A DNA stretch of 64,000 nucleotides from Pirellulales bacterium (GTDB lineage Bacteria > Planctomycetota > Planctomycetia > Pirellulales > PALSA-1355). The notes beneath the pieces were generated by a model. The model was not told the origin of the DNA. It did no database searches and worked only from the letters and a program-made list of their open reading frames with translations. Below, piece by piece: positions 27,455 to 34,719 of the stretch (positions within the stretch are counted from its first letter, which is position 1; every line of letters starts with the position of its first letter). The stretch spans positions 1-64,000 of the forward strand of contig JALHMI010000012.1 in the NCBI GenBank assembly GCA_022844125.1, in the 5' to 3' direction. The translations under genes and the position numbers were made by a program.

Positions 27455-29053
27455 CTAATACCACTGGTAGGCGAAGTTATCGAGCCGCTGGATTGCTGCA
27501 CCGCGTTTCGAGTGGTCTTCGTACTCCTTCCACTGCTCGCGAACGGCTTCGAAGCGTTCGAGGGCAACCTGATCGGCAACCTGGAATGCGGTCCAGCCAC
27601 GGAGCTGGCGGCTCTGGTGCTCGGCCTGGAGTTGCAGGTAGCGATCGGCGATCAGAGCCGCGACACCTTCGCGAATCACGGGCGTGTCTGAATCCAACAG
27701 CGGCGGCAGTGCCAGGACGCCCTCGAGATCGAGCTTCTGCACGCCAATCTGCATCGAGGCCGAAAGGTCGCCCGCGAGTATTCGGCGGACGTTGTAAGAC
27801 GCGGCGATCCAATCGACGGGCGTGATCGCGAACAGGTAGACCGCGATGCCCAGCGCCCACATCTGGCGATGAATCAGCCAGGGGAAACTGCGCTGCTGGA
27901 TGATCTTCCAGACGACGAGCAGGAAGCCCACGACAACCAGCGAGATGCCGAACAGGCCGACAATCCGCATTCGAGTCATGCCGTTGAAGTCGATGTAGAT
28001 GAACAGGCGGTTGTAGACGGCCGCCGAGAGCAGCAGGTTTTCTAGCGACCAGATCCAGGCCAGCGCGCGGAGCTTGGGGAGCCGCGGATCGTCGAGCACG
28101 CGTCCGGAAAACACGAGCGAGAGGATTAGCGTGGCCAGGCCGAGCGCGACGGTGAGCCAGGCCGCGCCTTCGTGCGCGTAGCCGGCGTAGTAGAAGTTCT
28201 CAGGAAAGTCGCGCTTCCAGAGGGTGTAGAATTCGTACGCCAGGTAGGCGGCGAACAGACCGATCACGGTCAGCAACGTGTTGCGGAAGGCGGTGTACAG
28301 CGGCGCGATCGCAGTTGTTTGTTCGGAACTGGCCGGAAAGAACGGCTGCAAAGCGGAGAACCGCAGGATCGGCCGCAAGAGCCCTGCCATGACCAGCGAG
28401 ACGCCGATCCAGAACAGTGGCTCGGTCGGACGCAATGCCGCGCGAACGAGCCAATCGCTGATCCTGGTTACGAATAATTCGAGCTGGCGTGAGACAAAGC
28501 TCACGACGTCGGGATTTGCCAGGATGAACAGCACGCTGAAGACGAAGAACGCGATCGCGGGCAGGATGTAGTTGAGGCTGCCCATCCGATTGAGTCGGGG
28601 CCCAACGCGGCGGAGCGAGTTCGAGTACTCGCCGAGCGCCCGAAAGCCGCCCAGCACGGCCTGCGAGCCGGTTGTAAGCACGGCCAGTAAGTAGGGTGTT
28701 TGCCCGTCGAGGCCCGTGGCAAAGGCGATCACCAGGACGATGCCCGCAGCCACCTGCAGCGGCGAGCCGTACCAGACCAGGTGCGCGGCGAGCAGCGCGA
28801 GCATGCCCGTGATGACGACCAACGACACGCGCCAGTGCCGACGTCGCTTGCCGAACAGGAGCAGGGCGATGGCGCCGAGCAGGAACGCGGCAACGCCCGT
28901 GAAGCCGTGCCCGCGGTAGATCGTGACGTCGGCCAGCACGACGGCCAGCAGAATCGCGATGACTTCTTGCAGTCCTATGTCGCTCGGGCGAGGTACTGCT
29001 TCGGCGAGCAGCGGTTCATCGGCATTCGGATCGGTCGAGAAGGTGGTAGCCAC
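27455..29053 (-). CDS. Polytopic membrane protein, DUF4153/DUF4173-like
   Basis: 532 residues from a GTG at 29053. A short soluble N-terminus precedes about eleven to twelve hydrophobic helices, ending near residue 410. A soluble C-terminal domain of about 120 residues (ASYNVRRILAGD...) follows. Segments such as YAGYAHEGAAWLTVALGLATL and FIYIDFNGMTRMRIVGLFG resemble the DUF4173/DUF4153 families of unknown function. No transporter motif is visible. It is convergent with the M56 fusion gene. Confidence 0.75.
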   Translation of the reverse strand: MATTFSTDPNADEPLLAEAVPRPSDIGLQEVIAILLAVVLADVTIYRGHGFTGVAAFLLGAIALLLFGKRRRHWRVSLVVITGMLALLAAHLVWYGSPLQVAAGIVLVIAFATGLDGQTPYLLAVLTTGSQAVLGGFRALGEYSNSLRRVGPRLNRMGSLNYILPAIAFFVFSVLFILANPDVVSFVSRQLELFVTRISDWLVRAALRPTEPLFWIGVSLVMAGLLRPILRFSALQPFFPASSEQTTAIAPLYTAFRNTLLTVIGLFAAYLAYEFYTLWKRDFPENFYYAGYAHEGAAWLTVALGLATLILSLVFSGRVLDDPRLPKLRALAWIWSLENLLLSAAVYNRLFIYIDFNGMTRMRIVGLFGISLVVVGFLLVVWKIIQQRSFPWLIHRQMWALGIAVYLFAITPVDWIAASYNVRRILAGDLSASMQIGVQKLDLEGVLALPPLLDSDTPVIREGVAALIADRYLQLQAEHQSRQLRGWTAFQVADQVALERFEAVREQWKEYEDHSKRGAAIQRLDNFAYQWY

Positions 29054-29267
29054 GATGACGCCTCCTGGAGAGTGAGGGTGGACTCGTCAGCGAACTGTTC
29101 CGATCTGTCGGGCCCGTCGCGAACGGACGGGGACTCAGAGGTGCACGTGCATTATAGCTGACGGCCACGGTTCGCTGTGGGAATGCGCTCGCGGCACTGC
29201 GATTCAATTCGGCGGGAATGGCCATGCGATGTCTCCAGGTTCGGAGACGACTTGCGAGCGGAAGTTA

Positions 29268-30170
29268 TTACGCTTGCTGGGAGACGATTGCCCGCAAGCC
29301 TTCGCGATAGGTCGGATACTGGAGCGTGATCGCCAGCTCGCGCAGCAGCCGGGCACTGGAGATCCGCTTATCGCTCGAGGCGCGGGAGGTTGCGGGGGTG
29401 TCGGCGGTCGGTGTGGCGAAGGTGGGCGGCGGGGCGCCGAGCAGCCGGGCGAGTTCGGCGTAGTACTCGCCGCGGATCGCCGGGTGGCCGTCGCTAACGT
29501 TGTAGATCCGCGGCGAATGGCCAGCAGGAACCGGAAGCCGCTCGGCAGCCAGCACCACGCGGGCGGCGTCGTCGACGTGGATCAGGTTGACGCAGCCCTC
29601 GGCCGGCACGGCGAGCGGTTCGCCGCGGCGGAGCGGCTCGGCCAGCGGAATTCGCTCGGGACCATAGATGCCGGCCAGTCGCAGGACGATGCCGCGCGCA
29701 GCGAAGCGGCTGGCGGCGAGGGCCCGCTCGGCGGCGAGGCTGGCTCGACCACCTTCGCGCGTGGGTTCGGTGGACGAGTCTTCGTTGACCACGGCGCCGC
29801 CGGTCTGGCTGTAAACGCCCGTCGTGCTGACGTAGATGAGGCGGCCAGTGTTGTCTGGCAGCGCGGCGAGGACGTTGGCCAGGCCGCCGGCATAGACGTT
29901 GTGAATCGAGGGTGTTGAGGTCGATTGCGACTTCGCGCTTCGGTCGTATCCGACGGCGAAGAGCACGGAATTCGGCGGCGGCAGCTCGGCGAGTGCGGCG
30001 CGAATGGCCTCGGCGTCAGTGACATCGGCCACGAGCGGCGTGTAGCCCAGCGCCGCCAGCTCACGCGCGCGAGACTCCGATCGCGTGACGACGTGCACTG
30101 TGCGACCTTCGGCCTGCCACAGCCGAGCGACGCGTGAGCCGAGATATCCATGACCAAACAGGAGTGGCAT
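29268..30170 (-). CDS. NAD-dependent epimerase/dehydratase-like (extended SDR-like) protein
   Basis: 300 residues. The Rossmann motif GHGYLGSRVARLW lies at the N-terminus. FAVGYDR, STTGVYSQ and the later LRLAGIYGP are typical of the YeeZ/SDR-like 'sugar epimerase' group. The YxxxK catalytic pair of classical SDRs is not obvious, so the reaction is uncertain. The track ORF continues upstream through the cupin gene and that part is a shadow. The ATG at 30170, just 5 bp after the oxalate decarboxylase stop, indicates translational coupling. Confidence 0.85.
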   Translation of the reverse strand: MPLLFGHGYLGSRVARLWQAEGRTVHVVTRSESRARELAALGYTPLVADVTDAEAIRAALAELPPPNSVLFAVGYDRSAKSQSTSTPSIHNVYAGGLANVLAALPDNTGRLIYVSTTGVYSQTGGAVVNEDSSTEPTREGGRASLAAERALAASRFAARGIVLRLAGIYGPERIPLAEPLRRGEPLAVPAEGCVNLIHVDDAARVVLAAERLPVPAGHSPRIYNVSDGHPAIRGEYYAELARLLGAPPPTFATPTADTPATSRASSDKRISSARLLRELAITLQYPTYREGLRAIVSQQA

Positions 30171-30175
30171 GCAAA

Positions 30176-31291
30176 CTACTTCTGCTCCTTGCCGTCTGAG
30201 ATGAATACGTCCTGCCTGGGGAACTTCTCGAACACGGCGACGGGTTGATTGAAGTTCGTGGCCAGCACGTCGACCGGGTTGCCGGCGATCCACTCGGTCA
30301 GGTCGATATCCTCGTAGATGCCGGCGTTGAAGCCGATCAGCACGCGGCACTTGCCCTTGCCGACGTTCTCGATCGAGTGGCCGTAGCCTTGCGGCATGTA
30401 GCCGACGTCCCCTTGGGTGAGCGTTTCGATGCGGTAGCGCCCCTTTGCGCCGAAGAGCGTGACGCTGCACGAACCTTGGAGCACATACTGCCATTCGTCG
30501 GCGTTCGGGTGCCAGTGCAATTCGCGCATCGCGCCGGGTTCCAACTCGAGCACGGCGCCGGTCACGGTTGTGGCGATTGGGAAGTTGGTGGAGTCGACCA
30601 GCCACAGTTTGCCGCCGCGGTTGTTCACCTTCGGCTCGTCTTCGAGGAGGCGGTATTTGTGCGTGAGCGGACCGGGATTGTGGCCAGCGAGCGGCGGGGC
30701 GGCTGGCTCGGGCGGAATCGCGCCCTTGCCGAAGTAGACCTCGCTCTTGGGGAAGTTCTTGAATGTCGACTCGGGCAGGCCGAAGTTCTTAGCCAGCAGC
30801 GGCGCGGGCGTGTGGCCGATCCAATCCGAGATGCTGAACGTGCCGAACTCGCTGAAGTAGCCGTTGTCGAAGATCAGGATGAAGTGGCATGGCTCGTCGC
30901 CCAGGCATTCGAGCATGTGGGCGTGGCCGCGGGGAAAGTACCAGACGTCGCCCGGCTCGAAGTCATTGGTTTCGGCGGCGCCACCCGGCGCAATGACCGT
31001 GGTGCGAACGCGGCCGCGTGTGACGTAGGCCCACTCGGCGGCGGTGGCGTGCCAGTGCAGTTCGCGCATCGCGCCGGGCTCGAGCTGCATCGAGACGCCG
31101 GCCAGCCCCTTGCTGATCGGAAGCTGCGCGACCGAGGCTTCGCGAGCCGTGTTGCCGCCGTCCACCTTGGCGGGAGACTTTTCAAGTTCGAATTTGAACG
31201 AGGGGAGTTCCTTGTCCGAAAGCAGCGGATCGGGGACGTTGTTCATGAAGCTGGGATCGCCGCCGGCGGCGGGCTGGTTATGTGCAAACAT
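30176..31291 (-). CDS. oxdC: Oxalate decarboxylase (bicupin)
   Basis: 371 residues from the in-frame ATG at 31291. Two cupin domains, each with a full Mn site: HWHATAAEW with a later HAHM histidine, and HWHPNADEWQY with GYGHSIEN. The order and spacing match Bacillus OxdC, which converts oxalate to formate and CO2 at low pH. The active-site lid in the first cupin, SENS in Bacillus, reads SEFG here, keeping the glutamate needed for decarboxylation. Coding similarity to a signal-like sequence (FFLRAGLAAAATA) extends upstream. A better start at 31355 (MAEPELRQFF) is joined to it only by removing one base of a six-T run at 31326-31331. Export by a signal peptide is therefore likely. Confidence 0.88.
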   Translation of the reverse strand: MFAHNQPAAGGDPSFMNNVPDPLLSDKELPSFKFELEKSPAKVDGGNTAREASVAQLPISKGLAGVSMQLEPGAMRELHWHATAAEWAYVTRGRVRTTVIAPGGAAETNDFEPGDVWYFPRGHAHMLECLGDEPCHFILIFDNGYFSEFGTFSISDWIGHTPAPLLAKNFGLPESTFKNFPKSEVYFGKGAIPPEPAAPPLAGHNPGPLTHKYRLLEDEPKVNNRGGKLWLVDSTNFPIATTVTGAVLELEPGAMRELHWHPNADEWQYVLQGSCSVTLFGAKGRYRIETLTQGDVGYMPQGYGHSIENVGKGKCRVLIGFNAGIYEDIDLTEWIAGNPVDVLATNFNQPVAVFEKFPRQDVFISDGKEQK

Positions 31292-31725
31292 TGCAGTTGC
31301 TGCCGCCGCGAGGCCGGCCCTCAGGAAAAAATTGTCGAAGTTCAGGTTCAGCCATTCGATTACGCTCCGATCGCAAGTGCCCGCTGGTGGCAAGGCTTGC
31401 GCAGCGCTCGCCGGAATTCTCTCATGAATCTTGGTTCTTGCCAGCGGGTTCGGCTGGGGAAATCGCGAAGATTCGCGGCCGATGGCGTCGCCGCCAGTGA
31501 CGGAATGTAGCGAGTGCAAGGCCGGTAACGCGCGAGTTCGCCAGTCAACGCGTCAAGCCGACACGAAACCCGCGGTTTTCGCCACGGCACGGGCGGCAAG
31601 TGCTTGTCAGCGAGGCCGCGAGCTTCGATAATCCAGCGGCCGCTTGGGCGAGCAAGTTCCAGGAGCCTGTTGCCGGCGGCGCCGCTAGCCATCCCCGCAT
31701 GTCCACCCTGATGATAGAGGACCGA
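31292..31725. other. Divergent intergenic region between oxdC and the DUF1080 gene
   Basis: Contains the probable out-of-frame 5' end of oxdC (to 31355) and presumably both promoters. No convincing promoter motif or other gene was found. Confidence 0.4.
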
Positions 31726-32346
31726 ATGATGCGATCTGTTTCGATTGCTTGCGCCGCAGCGGCGCTGGTGTTTGCCGTGACCGGGGCTTCCGCCCAGGCC
31801 GAGGAGAACTGGACCCCGCTGTTCGACGGCAAGAGCCTCGACGGCTGGGAGAAAGTCGGCGCTGAAAAGAGCGTCTGGGAAGTGAAGGACGGCGCGATCC
31901 AGGGTTCCGGCCCTGCCTCGATGCTCGTTTCGACCAAAGGCCCCTACAAGAACTTCCGCTACCGCGCCGAAGTGAAGATCAATGACCGCGGGAACTCGGG
32001 CCTCTACTTCCGCACCACGCGCAAGCCCGGCTTCATGGACGGTTATGAAGCCCAGATCGACAGCACGCACACCGACCCGATCCGCACGGGCTCGCTGTAT
32101 GGCATGTGCCACGTGTACAGGAAGCTGGTCGAACCGGACGAGTGGTTCACCTACGACCTGACGGTGCGCGACGACGTGTGGCGCGGCCGCCCGATGACGC
32201 GAATCAAGATCACGGTGAACGGTGACGAGCTGTACGAGTACATGGACTTCGAGAAGACCTTCAAGGAAGGGCACTTCGCGTTTCAGCAGCACGACCCGGG
32301 GAGCAAGGTCTCGATCCGCAAGGTCGAGGTGATGGAGCTGAAGTAG
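31726..32346 (+). CDS. DUF1080 domain-containing secreted protein (3-keto-disaccharide hydrolase type)
   Basis: 206 residues with a signal peptide (about 1-24, ending ASAQA). WTPLFDGKSLDGWEKVG is the hallmark DUF1080 opening, followed by WEVKDGAIQG, FRYRAEVKI, NSGLYFR and GYEAQIDSTHTD. The family is a concanavalin-like fold abundant in Planctomycetes. Some members hydrolyse 3-keto-glycosides. It acts outside the cytoplasm. The ATG at 31726 is followed by a second ATG; GAGGA lies upstream. It ends in a strong terminator. Confidence 0.92.
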   Translation: MMRSVSIACAAAALVFAVTGASAQAEENWTPLFDGKSLDGWEKVGAEKSVWEVKDGAIQGSGPASMLVSTKGPYKNFRYRAEVKINDRGNSGLYFRTTRKPGFMDGYEAQIDSTHTDPIRTGSLYGMCHVYRKLVEPDEWFTYDLTVRDDVWRGRPMTRIKITVNGDELYEYMDFEKTFKEGHFAFQQHDPGSKVSIRKVEVMELK

Positions 32347-32379
32347 TTCGCGGTCCCAACATTAGACGAACAACGAGAG

Positions 32380-32421
32380 CCCGCTACATGCGCCAAAGTG
32401 GCGCGTGCAGCGGGTTTTTTT
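32380..32421 (+). terminator. Rho-independent terminator after the DUF1080 gene
   Basis: Stem CCCGCTACATGCGCC / GGCGCGTGCAGCGGG around a short loop, followed by TTTTTTT. Confidence 0.9.
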
Positions 32422-32486
32422 GTGGGGTTGAATTGTCAATGAGCGGGATGGGACGAGAAACTAGGCCTGGCTGTTTTTTACGTTCC

Positions 32487-32831
32487 CATTTTTCGGGTGT
32501 GTGGATTTAGAAACGCGCGACAATGATGTTTCAGCGCCACACACACGCCTCGGCAAAGGCTTCCCTGGGCCCCGGGCGAGGGTTCGCGCGCTTCGTGGTT
32601 CTCCAGTTTGCCAGAGGTTGTGGCGTTCATCTCAATCATGCCTCGGTCTCTACCTGTTGTCGTGACCTTACACTATCCGAATTGCTGGCCTGTTTACTAG
32701 AGTCGGTGGACACATGGGCGGTGTGGCGCATGCGCAACGATGTGCGACTCGCCGCAACGACTTGCGCAGCGAGCCAGCCACACGCGCGGTCAAGGGGCGG
32801 GGCGAGGGTGAATTTTTCTCGTGCCGGCTCA
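32487..32831 (+). repeat. Dispersed ~340-bp element, copy 2
   Basis: Diverged copy of 21434-21774, same orientation. It contains a 103-codon ORF (32523-32834) whose middle, STCCRDLTLSELLACLLESV, aligns with the ORF of copy 1. Differences fall in all codon positions. It lies immediately before the lower-GC methyltransferase/nuclease island. Confidence 0.7.
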
Positions 32832-33008
32832 TGACCTGACGATGTGCAGGGCTGCTCGGAGATGTCGTGTCGTGCACTCTCGGCGCGAGCTCAAATGCTC
32901 AGCCGAACTGCGGGGTGCCCGAGCGTTTTGCCCGAGCACTGAATGGCACTACTTGGGGGAACGGGACGCCGCCTGACGTTTTGTTGACCACCACGCCTGT
33001 AGTGGCCA

Positions 33009-33140
33009 CTAATTGCTCTTGTGGCTTTCCTGTCTCTCGATTGCATCAATCACCGGCGCCAACTCTTCCTTTAGAGCGTTTAGCTCGTGCTTTAAGGCTC
33101 GCGACTGTCGTTCGTCCTCCTCGCTAGTGGAAAACCACAT
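33009..33140 (-). CDS. Putative 43-residue acidic helical protein
   Basis: ATG at 33140, stop TAG at 33009-33011; too short for the ORF track. The protein begins MWFSTSEEDERQSRALKHEL and continues with a charged, helix-forming sequence ending ESHKSN. The start overlaps the 3' end of the frame-broken gene 33092-33364, which suggests coupling. No family is recognised. Confidence 0.35.
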   Translation of the reverse strand: MWFSTSEEDERQSRALKHELNALKEELAPVIDAIERQESHKSN

Positions 33141-33364
33141 CGCAACACGATCCACTGCTGATCTTGCTCGCCGGCGCGCATTTCAATTGATATGCGCTCG
33201 CCATCCTTCTCGAAGAGGGTTACCAGTGCACAGCAGGGATCGCCACTGGGTTCGATCAACGCTGGGCAGAATTCGAGCTTGAGCGTTCGCCCATTTGGTA
33301 GGCCAAAGGCAAATACTTGTTGCCCAAAACTGTTGACTGCTTCTTCGACCGTGATTTTTTTGTC
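33092..33364 (-). CDS. Hypothetical ~90-residue protein requiring a frameshift at an A7 run
   Basis: The ATG at 33364 has GGAGGA 8 bp upstream, directly after the methyltransferase stop codon. The ATG frame (MTKKSRSKK...) ends after about 36 codons. A protein-like frame, KKITVEEAVNSFGQQVFAFG through LVTLFEKDGERISIEM to a stop at 33092, is entered only by a -1 shift at ACA AAA AAA. That is an in-register A AAA AAA slippery heptamer, or the run has lost one A. No family recognised. It may be a third component of the methyltransferase operon. Confidence 0.5.
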   Translation of the reverse strand, partial: DKKITVEEAVNSFGQQVFAFGLPNGRTLKLEFCPALIEPSGDPCCALVTLFEKDGERISIEMRAGEQDQQWIVLRCGFPLARRTNDSREP

Positions 33365-33379
33365 ATGGGTAAGTCCTCC

Positions 33380-34174
33380 TTAGAAGTTCATCCAAAGGCA
33401 CTCCCTCTCGCGCCCCTTGGTTTTTCCCCCGGCGGCATGGTTTGCAATGTCGAACTCGAGCCTCCTCCATCCTTTGTACAACTCTTCATAGAGCGGAGAC
33501 GGATACCCGCTGAGAACCACCCTGGACTTACACGAACGAAGCAGCTTCCCAAGCGCACGATGGTCGCTGTCGTCCATTTCGACACCGTACACGTCGGTTG
33601 ACCCCTTGGAGCGGGTTCCGTGGACGTAAGGCGGGTCACAATAGATCAGCCCTTCCTTGTGGTCAAATTTCGGTATCGCGTCGAACGCTGACTGACAAAT
33701 TATCTGAACTCGCCTTAGGCGGTCGATAATCTGTGGGAGCATATCAATCGCAGTCCACCAAGCATTTACGTCACCGGCCATGCCGCCACGCGCTCGACCA
33801 GTGGTGCAACTCCACGACACCCCCTTGCCGCCGAATGACTGCCTCCAGCGAACGAAATCACAAACTGCCATTTGCAGCTTTGATGCCTCTGGCGGGTACT
33901 CGGCCGCTGCGGAGAACTCAACTTGGGAATACTGGATCAGACTGACGGTACGCACAAAGCTTTCGCCATCGTCCCGTAATACTTGGAACAGTCGCGAAAT
34001 CCGCAAATCTAGATCATTGTACGTTTCCACGTCGACGGGCGGCTTGTTCAAGAGGACTGATGCGCCACCGCCAAACGGCTCCAAATAGACCCTGTGCGGC
34101 GGAAAGCTTTCAATAATTCTGCTTGCAAGGTAACGCTTGCCGCCGTACCACTTAACTGGGGGTCGAAGTGCCAT
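33380..34174 (-). CDS. D12-class (Dam-like) adenine-N6 DNA methyltransferase
   Basis: 264 residues. PPVKWYGGKRYLA near the N-terminus and LEPFGGGASVLLN (about 31-43) form the AdoMet-binding FxGG motif. YCDPPYV near residue 188 is the catalytic DPPY motif. This is the alpha-class m6A methyltransferase layout of Dam and many phage or restriction enzymes. The target cannot be predicted. It has its own near-consensus promoter (34222-34250). It diverges from the GIY-YIG fusion operon, and lower GC than the surroundings suggests acquisition by transfer. It may protect DNA from the neighbouring nuclease or act as a solitary methylase. Confidence 0.9.
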   Translation of the reverse strand: MALRPPVKWYGGKRYLASRIIESFPPHRVYLEPFGGGASVLLNKPPVDVETYNDLDLRISRLFQVLRDDGESFVRTVSLIQYSQVEFSAAAEYPPEASKLQMAVCDFVRWRQSFGGKGVSWSCTTGRARGGMAGDVNAWWTAIDMLPQIIDRLRRVQIICQSAFDAIPKFDHKEGLIYCDPPYVHGTRSKGSTDVYGVEMDDSDHRALGKLLRSCKSRVVLSGYPSPLYEELYKGWRRLEFDIANHAAGGKTKGRERECLWMNF

Positions 34175-34221
34175 AATAAGACTGGCTCCAGGTTAGATTC
34201 GCGGGTCCAGCACCATGGACA

Positions 34222-34250
34222 ATAGTACAGGTAGCTTGTGGGCCTGTCAA
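34222..34250 (-). promoter_or_regulatory. Sigma-70 promoter of the methyltransferase gene
   Basis: Read on the minus strand: TTGACA, 17 bp, TACTAT. The -10 lies about 48 bp before the methyltransferase ATG. Confidence 0.8.
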
Positions 34251-34261
34251 CACAACCTCTT

Positions 34262-34283
34262 TTCGCGCAAGTGGTTGCGCGAA
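34262..34283. promoter_or_regulatory. Operator-like perfect palindrome between divergent promoters
   Basis: TTCGCGCAA, 4-nt spacer, TTGCGCGAA. It lies 11 bp upstream of the minus -35 and 18 bp upstream of the plus -35, so one bound protein could control both. The ribbon-helix-helix domain of the nuclease fusion is a candidate ligand. Confidence 0.65.
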
Positions 34284-34301
34284 TAAATTTCAATCCACTT
34301 G

Positions 34302-34330
34302 TTGACTGATACTACTGGCGGTACTATACT
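34302..34330 (+). promoter_or_regulatory. Sigma-70 promoter of the small protein / GIY-YIG fusion operon
   Basis: TTGACT, 17 bp, TATACT. The expected start of transcription falls at or near the ATG at 34335, so the first message may be leaderless. Confidence 0.8.
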
Positions 34331-34334
34331 TCAC

Positions 34335-34404
34335 ATGAGATGTCGCTGCCGACTCTTGATTCCAACTCATTACAACGACGGGCGCGTCGTTGAGCCGGAA
34401 AAAA
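34335..34404 (+). other. Out-of-frame 5' portion of the small island gene
   Basis: From the ATG at 34335 the frame reads MRCRCRLLIPTHYNDGRVVE then PEK, and enters a seven-A run (34399-34405). Dropping one A joins it to MVLILGLFDKRFGGCRF of the next entry, giving a continuous protein that looks like one small family. The observed frame runs on only to a stop near 34460. Confidence 0.5.
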
Positions 34405-34719
34405 ATGGTGCTTATTCTTGGCCTGTTCGACAAGCGATTTGGCGGATGTCGGTTCATTGAACCCTCCGAGGGTCACTGGGGCGGACAAATCGAAGGCATG
34501 CATGAGGTTGAAGTTGCTGTGGTCGCCAAACGAGTGCCCGAGCTGCGTGAGATTGTGCTAGCGATCGGCAGGGATCTGGGACAGAAACAGATGTACTTCG
34601 ATGCCCCGAAAGAAGCGACGGTCGAACTAATTGATGTAGAGACCGGACTTGACGCCGACGAGCTAGAACAGGATTCAACGGCAGCGAAAAAGAAAGCGAA
34701 GAAGAGGAAGAGCGGGTAA
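34405..34719 (+). CDS. Small hypothetical protein of the methyltransferase/nuclease island
   Basis: 104 residues from the ATG at 34405. The body (LFDKRFGGCRF, EVEVAVVAKRVPELREIVLAIG, LGQKQMYFDAP) is compact alpha/beta, followed by a lysine-rich tail. No function is known to me. A longer version beginning at 34335 is probable (see the preceding entry). The stop codon overlaps the ATG of the GIY-YIG fusion gene by one base, so the two are translationally coupled and likely to work together, for example as an accessory or inhibitor. Confidence 0.6.
   Translation: MVLILGLFDKRFGGCRFIEPSEGHWGGQIEGMHEVEVAVVAKRVPELREIVLAIGRDLGQKQMYFDAPKEATVELIDVETGLDADELEQDSTAAKKKAKKRKSG

Noticed and set aside
29268-30605. 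Epimerase gene starting at 30605
   Set aside because: The upstream 145 codons are an out-of-frame shadow of the oxalate decarboxylase; the Rossmann motif starts at the ATG at 30170.
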